Of a DNA stretch of 8,797 bases, positions 5,689 through 8,797 are shown one piece after another. Position 1 is the stretch's first letter. Each line of letters begins with the position of its first letter. Where the stretch lies: NCBI GenBank assembly GCA_038224615.1, contig JBBRFH010000144.1:1-8797 (forward strand), given 5' to 3'. The translations under genes and the position numbers were made by a program. Below the pieces are notes generated by a model. That model saw only the letters and a program-made list of their open reading frames with translations. It was not told the origin of the DNA and did no database searches. Origin of the DNA: JBBRFH01 sp038224615. Lineage in GTDB: Bacteria > Planctomycetota > Phycisphaerae > Tepidisphaerales > Tepidisphaeraceae.

Positions 5689-6705
5689 TTAAAACTCGGC
5701 GACTTTTCCGGTCGCCGCCGATTTGTAGATCGCCTCGATCATCTGCATCAGTGCCACGCCTTCGGGTGCGCCGACAACCGGCTTCGCCTGATTGACGATG
5801 CAGTCGCGGAAATGTCGCATCAGCGCTGGGTGACCGGCGAGCTTCGGCTGCTTCATCGGCGTGGCCTTGGATTGCCCGCGGTCATCGAAGCCGCGGTGCA
5901 GCTCCGGGCCGCGCGGGGTGTAGACGTCGATGGCACCGGCATCGCCGAAGAGTCTCAGCGTCGAGCCTGCCTGGCTGGGCGGCTGGTTCATCGCCCACGC
6001 GCAAGCGATTTCTGCCGACGCGCCGTCGTTGAATTTAAGCAGGATCGACGCCGCTTCCTCCACCGGCAGCTTCTCCAGCGCCGACTGCGCGATGGCGTAA
6101 CCGCTCTTTGGTTTGGATGGATCAAAGAAATGGACGAGCAGGTCGACCAGCGGCAATGCCAGGTCGATGATCGCCCCGCCGCCGCTCTTGGTGGCGTCCT
6201 GGTACCAGCCGGTGCCGCGCGGGACGCCGCGGGTGCGAAGGAACGTCGCCCGCGCGTGATAGAGCCTTCCCGCAAAGCCCTTCTCGATCGCCTGCCGCGC
6301 CGATTGCTCGGCGGCGCCGAATCGACGGACGCACGAATAGAGGACGACCCGCTTCGCCTTCTCCGCCGCCTTGGCGATCGCCTTGGCGTCGCGGCTGTTC
6401 GGGCCGGGCGGCAACTCGATCAGCACATGTTTGCCCGCCTTTAACGATGCCAGCGCCACCGGCGCGTGCAGGTGCGTTGGCAGACAGATGCACACCGCGT
6501 CCATCGTGGGATCAGTGGCGAGCCGCTCGGCCTGCTCGACCAGCGTCGCGATCTTCAGCGGCGCATCGCCCATCGCCTTGAGCCGATCCGGTATCAAATC
6601 GGCGGCCGCGATCAGCTTGTACCCGCCCGACGCCTGTGCCCCCATCGCGTGTGCCCTGCCCGACGCCCCGGCCCCGATAATCCCGAGGCGAACTGCCTGT
6701 GACAT
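5689..6705 (-). CDS. Gfo/Idh/MocA-family protein with altered catalytic motifs
   Basis: A 338-residue protein. It has an N-terminal Rossmann domain starting VRLGIIGAGASGRAHAMG (dinucleotide-binding GxGxxG at 11-16), CICLPTHLHAPVALASLKAGKH (about 72-93, split at the family's usual P-T-H position), and a C-terminal alpha/beta domain running to the end. The family normally oxidises or reduces sugars and inositols with NAD(P). Two signature sites differ here. The EKP motif reads ELP (97-99), so the catalytic lysine is leucine. The DxxxH motif reads DLALP (181-185), so the catalytic histidine is proline. The fold and cofactor site look intact, but classical dehydrogenase chemistry is doubtful. I chose the ATG at 6703-6705 because GAAGGAG lies eight bases upstream (6714-6720); a longer frame to 6765 lacks such support. 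It sits 69 bp behind the delta-60/RTX gene on the same strand. Substrate unknown. Confidence 0.9.
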   Translation of the reverse strand: MSQAVRLGIIGAGASGRAHAMGAQASGGYKLIAAADLIPDRLKAMGDAPLKIATLVEQAERLATDPTMDAVCICLPTHLHAPVALASLKAGKHVLIELPPGPNSRDAKAIAKAAEKAKRVVLYSCVRRFGAAEQSARQAIEKGFAGRLYHARATFLRTRGVPRGTGWYQDATKSGGGAIIDLALPLVDLLVHFFDPSKPKSGYAIAQSALEKLPVEEAASILLKFNDGASAEIACAWAMNQPPSQAGSTLRLFGDAGAIDVYTPRGPELHRGFDDRGQSKATPMKQPKLAGHPALMRHFRDCIVNQAKPVVGAPEGVALMQMIEAIYKSAATGKVAEF

Positions 6706-6713
6706 CCGTGTCG

Positions 6714-6720
6714 CTCCTTC
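6714..6720 (-). promoter_or_regulatory. Ribosome binding site of the Gfo/Idh/MocA gene
   Basis: GAAGGAG on the minus strand, eight bases before the ATG at 6705. It is the best Shine-Dalgarno in the window and decides the start of this gene. The remaining gap (6721-6774) holds a weak GTGCGA/TCGCAC inverted repeat (6723-6728 and 6750-6755) with no T tract. Confidence 0.7.
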
Positions 6721-6774
6721 GTGTGCGAAAGCGAACCATTGTCGGCATGTCGCACGCCCACGCAATCGAGCAGA

Positions 6775-8797
6775 TCACCTGATGCCGATACGGGGCTCTG
6801 GAAGCGCGCCGATGACGAAGTCGAGCGTGGTGTTCAGCGTCGTGTCGTCGTCCTGCACGCCCTGAAGCGTGTCGGAGTCGGCACCGCCGTCCAGGACATC
6901 GGCACCGATACCGCCGATGAGCAGATCGTGTCCCGAGCCGCCGTCGATGGCGTCGTTGCCCGCAGCGCCGGCGAGCGTATCGTTGCCCGCGCCGCCTGCG
7001 ATGCGATCGTTGCCGGGGCCTGCATCCACCACGTCGTCGCCTGCGCCGGCGTCGATGGTATCGCGGTAATCGCTGCCCAGGATGCGGTCGATTCCTTCGT
7101 TGCCGAAGATCAGTGACGGCCCGAACGCCTGAATAAGGTCGTCGCCCGCGCCGCCCACCAGCGTGCTGATTCCGTTGCCTGGCTCATAGAAGGCGATCCA
7201 GTTGCTGGCGCGGATGAAGTCGTGTCCGGTGCCGCCTTCCAGTCGATCGCCGCCGCGCGCCGAGTCGAGCGTGTCGTTGCCGTCGCCGCCGGAGACGGTG
7301 GCGTTGCCGGAATCGACGACGACACTGTCCGCCCCGCGACCCGCCGCGATGAGCGTGCCGTTGCGCACCCGGCCGTCAACATGGATCTGATCGTTGCCCG
7401 CGCCCGCATCCACACCGATCTGTCGGACGTTCGCCACTTCGATAATCCGACCGACGCCATTCACCGTGACGTACAGCCGGGCGGTGCTCGGCACGTCTGA
7501 GACCGCATCGAGCTTGTCGATACGAATTATATCTGCCCGGGCCGTGCCGCTGACACGCAGCACGCCTTTTGTGAGCGTAATGAGCGGCGCACCAACAACT
7601 TCGTCAGTGCGGATCGCCTGCAAACGGTTGTTCCATGCGACCAGAATCCGATCGGGATCAGACGCATCAATGTGCTGGTTCAGCGCAATGACGTATCCGA
7701 AGTCCGTATCGAATGCACCGGCATCACTAACGCGATAGACGGCTGCGTTACTGGCGACGACGTATCGGCCTTCGCTGTCGCACGCGATCTTCCAGCCTTC
7801 GTTGGACTGCTCGCGCAACAGTGGCGTTGTGAACGCGCCGCCGGCGAAGCGCCGATCGACCTTGCCGGCGGCAGTGAATCGCACGCCCACTCCGTAATGA
7901 ATATCGGTGCGCGTTCCGTCGGAACGGTCGTAATAGGTGAACTTCGATCCGACTACGAATACTCGGCCGTCGTCGTGCAGATACATCGCTTCAAACCCCG
8001 CAAGGACGCGGCCGGCATTGGCAATCCCGCTGGTGCCGTAGGACTTGTCCAGTTGGCCCGCAGCGGTGATGCGCGCGACAGCCAGGCCGAGGCTGACATA
8101 ATTGCCGTTCACCCGGCCCACCGCCCCTCCGGCGACGTAGAGGTTGCCATGCGCGTCCGACTCGATCGCTCCCTGCGATCCGACGATCGTGCCGGCGTCG
8201 TTGATCAGCTTAAGCGTGCCGTCTTTGCCGAAAGTGAGGTCGATCGAGCCGTCGGCACGATAGCGCCGCAGGAAAGCGTCCTGCCCGCCACCGGGCGTAA
8301 CGCGGCCTTCCAGACGCAGGACGATCTCGCCGCGCGCGGTGATGTTGAATTTGCGCGCCGGCGTGTACTCAACTGCGCTGGCCTTGAGCACGCGCCGCCC
8401 GTAGGCGTCGCCGAAGCCCATGTCCTGTCGGCCGCGTTTGTCGAGCCGGATGATCGCGTACTGCGGCTGCAAGCCCACCTCGCCGGGCTTGGTGTCGAAC
8501 GTGCCGAACAGCAGCACGCTGCCGTCGCCCATCTCGCGCACCGCGAGGAACGAATCGAGCGTCGTATCCAGTGTTCCCAGCCGCCCGAACGACGTGTCGC
8601 GCGTGCCGTCTTCGTTGAGGCGGACCAGATCGTACTTGCCGCGCACCTCAGTGACCGTGTCGCCCACCCAAACGTCTTCTTGTGGGTAAGAGGTCCGCAA
8701 TTGTTGAATGCGCGGCAGCAGCAGCTTGCCGGACGACAAGCGCAACAGCTCAATCGCTCCATAGCTCGGGTCGTTGGTGAACGATGTCGTCCCGAAC
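6775..8797 (-). CDS. Delta-60 repeat and RTX (calcium-binding nonapeptide) surface or secreted protein, N-terminus outside the window
   Basis: The frame stays open to the right edge, so the true start lies outside; 673 residues are visible. An apparent TTG start at 8743-8745 is only an in-frame leucine. The first half holds at least six delta-60 repeats, each like YDLVRLNEDGTRDTSFG, about 48-65 residues apart. Such repeats probably form a beta-propeller-like array. A linker resembling LTKGVLRVSGTARADII follows, then RTX calcium-binding nonapeptides (GGxGxDxx) ending about 26 residues before the stop. RTX motifs fold into a parallel beta-roll on binding Ca2+ outside the cell, so the protein is probably exported; the C-terminus (ending PEPRIGIR) shows no PEP-CTERM-type helix or sorting motif, and type I export is only an inference. 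A signal peptide cannot be judged because the N-terminus is missing. Such repeat proteins are common in planctomycetes. Confidence 0.9.
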   Translation of the reverse strand, partial: FGTTSFTNDPSYGAIELLRLSSGKLLLPRIQQLRTSYPQEDVWVGDTVTEVRGKYDLVRLNEDGTRDTSFGRLGTLDTTLDSFLAVREMGDGSVLLFGTFDTKPGEVGLQPQYAIIRLDKRGRQDMGFGDAYGRRVLKASAVEYTPARKFNITARGEIVLRLEGRVTPGGGQDAFLRRYRADGSIDLTFGKDGTLKLINDAGTIVGSQGAIESDAHGNLYVAGGAVGRVNGNYVSLGLAVARITAAGQLDKSYGTSGIANAGRVLAGFEAMYLHDDGRVFVVGSKFTYYDRSDGTRTDIHYGVGVRFTAAGKVDRRFAGGAFTTPLLREQSNEGWKIACDSEGRYVVASNAAVYRVSDAGAFDTDFGYVIALNQHIDASDPDRILVAWNNRLQAIRTDEVVGAPLITLTKGVLRVSGTARADIIRIDKLDAVSDVPSTARLYVTVNGVGRIIEVANVRQIGVDAGAGNDQIHVDGRVRNGTLIAAGRGADSVVVDSGNATVSGGDGNDTLDSARGGDRLEGGTGHDFIRASNWIAFYEPGNGISTLVGGAGDDLIQAFGPSLIFGNEGIDRILGSDYRDTIDAGAGDDVVDAGPGNDRIAGGAGNDTLAGAAGNDAIDGGSGHDLLIGGIGADVLDGGADSDTLQGVQDDDTTLNTTLDFVIGALPEPRIGIR
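6865..7053 (-). repeat. Seven contiguous RTX nonapeptide repeats
   Basis: Seven back-to-back nine-residue units: DAGAGDDVV, DAGPGNDRI, AGGAGNDTL, AGAAGNDAI, DGGSGHDLL, IGGIGADVL and DGGADSDTL. This is exactly 189 bp with a 27-bp period. Less regular units extend the region to about 7410. The last two units lose the canonical D/N at position 6, so the roll probably frays at its C-terminal end. Confidence 0.9.
7696..8634 (-). repeat. Delta-60 repeat array (six units visible)
   Basis: Units centre on RLNEDGTRDTSFG, RLDKRGRQDMGFG, RYRADGSIDLTFG, RITAAGQLDKSYG, RFTAAGKVDRRFA and RVSDAGAFDTDFG. The shared core is R....G..D..FG, and the last Gly is lost in the fifth unit. Spacing is 58, 61, 64, 65 and 48 residues. 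More sequence of this type (FGTTSFTNDPSYG) precedes it up to the window edge. Confidence 0.85.

Noticed and set aside
6721..7116. A 131-codon plus-strand frame with a repetitive V-A-rich product
   Set aside because: It is the complement of the RTX repeats; its periodicity comes from the 27-bp coding repeat on the other strand.
6865..7410. CRISPR-like or tandem DNA repeat
   Set aside because: The period is 27 bp and coding, producing RTX nonapeptides; there are no conserved repeat/spacer units.

Overview
The window is a GC-rich bacterial chromosome segment with six protein-coding genes. Two of them run off the window edges. I see no tRNA, rRNA, CRISPR array, insertion sequence or phage gene. 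The gene mix is a Hanks-type Ser/Thr kinase, a Gfo/Idh/MocA-family protein, a delta-60/RTX surface protein, a membrane-anchored GspE/PilB-like protein and genes with weak Shine-Dalgarno sites. This suggests a planctomycete, possibly of the Phycisphaerae/Tepidisphaera-Humisphaera side. That assignment is inference from gene style; no marker gene is present.

Layout. Positions 1-535 (minus) hold the N-terminal 178 codons of a maltodextrin/glycogen phosphorylase, preceded by a good candidate promoter that overlaps an inverted repeat. Positions 736-1305 (minus) encode a 189-residue protein of unknown function. A divergent control region (1306-1496) separates it from a plus-strand pair. The first member (1497-3209) is a membrane-anchored, GspE/PilB-like protein whose ATPase motifs are eroded. 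The second (3273-4517) is a CvpA-like four-helix membrane protein with a long C-terminal domain. After a structured 223-bp gap with tandem hairpins, 4741-5655 encodes a soluble Ser/Thr kinase that has HCD in place of HRD. Converging on it from the minus strand are a Gfo/Idh/MocA-fold protein (5689-6705), which lacks both usual catalytic residues, and upstream of that a large delta-60 plus RTX repeat protein (6775 to the right edge, N-terminus outside).

How the parts may work together. The most unusual unit is 1497-4517. A GspE/PilB-family protein keeps the family's N2 domain signature and both CxxC pairs, but has lost the P-loop lysine, the Walker B glutamate and the His-box histidines. It carries three N-terminal membrane helices and sits 63 bp upstream of a CvpA-like protein. 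I infer a membrane-embedded, non-hydrolytic relative of a secretion ATPase working with its neighbour, possibly as a scaffold or assembly factor. The kinase next door could be part of the same regulatory neighbourhood, but it has its own long leader. The phosphorylase and the RTX protein look like ordinary metabolic and cell-surface genes with no evident link to that module.
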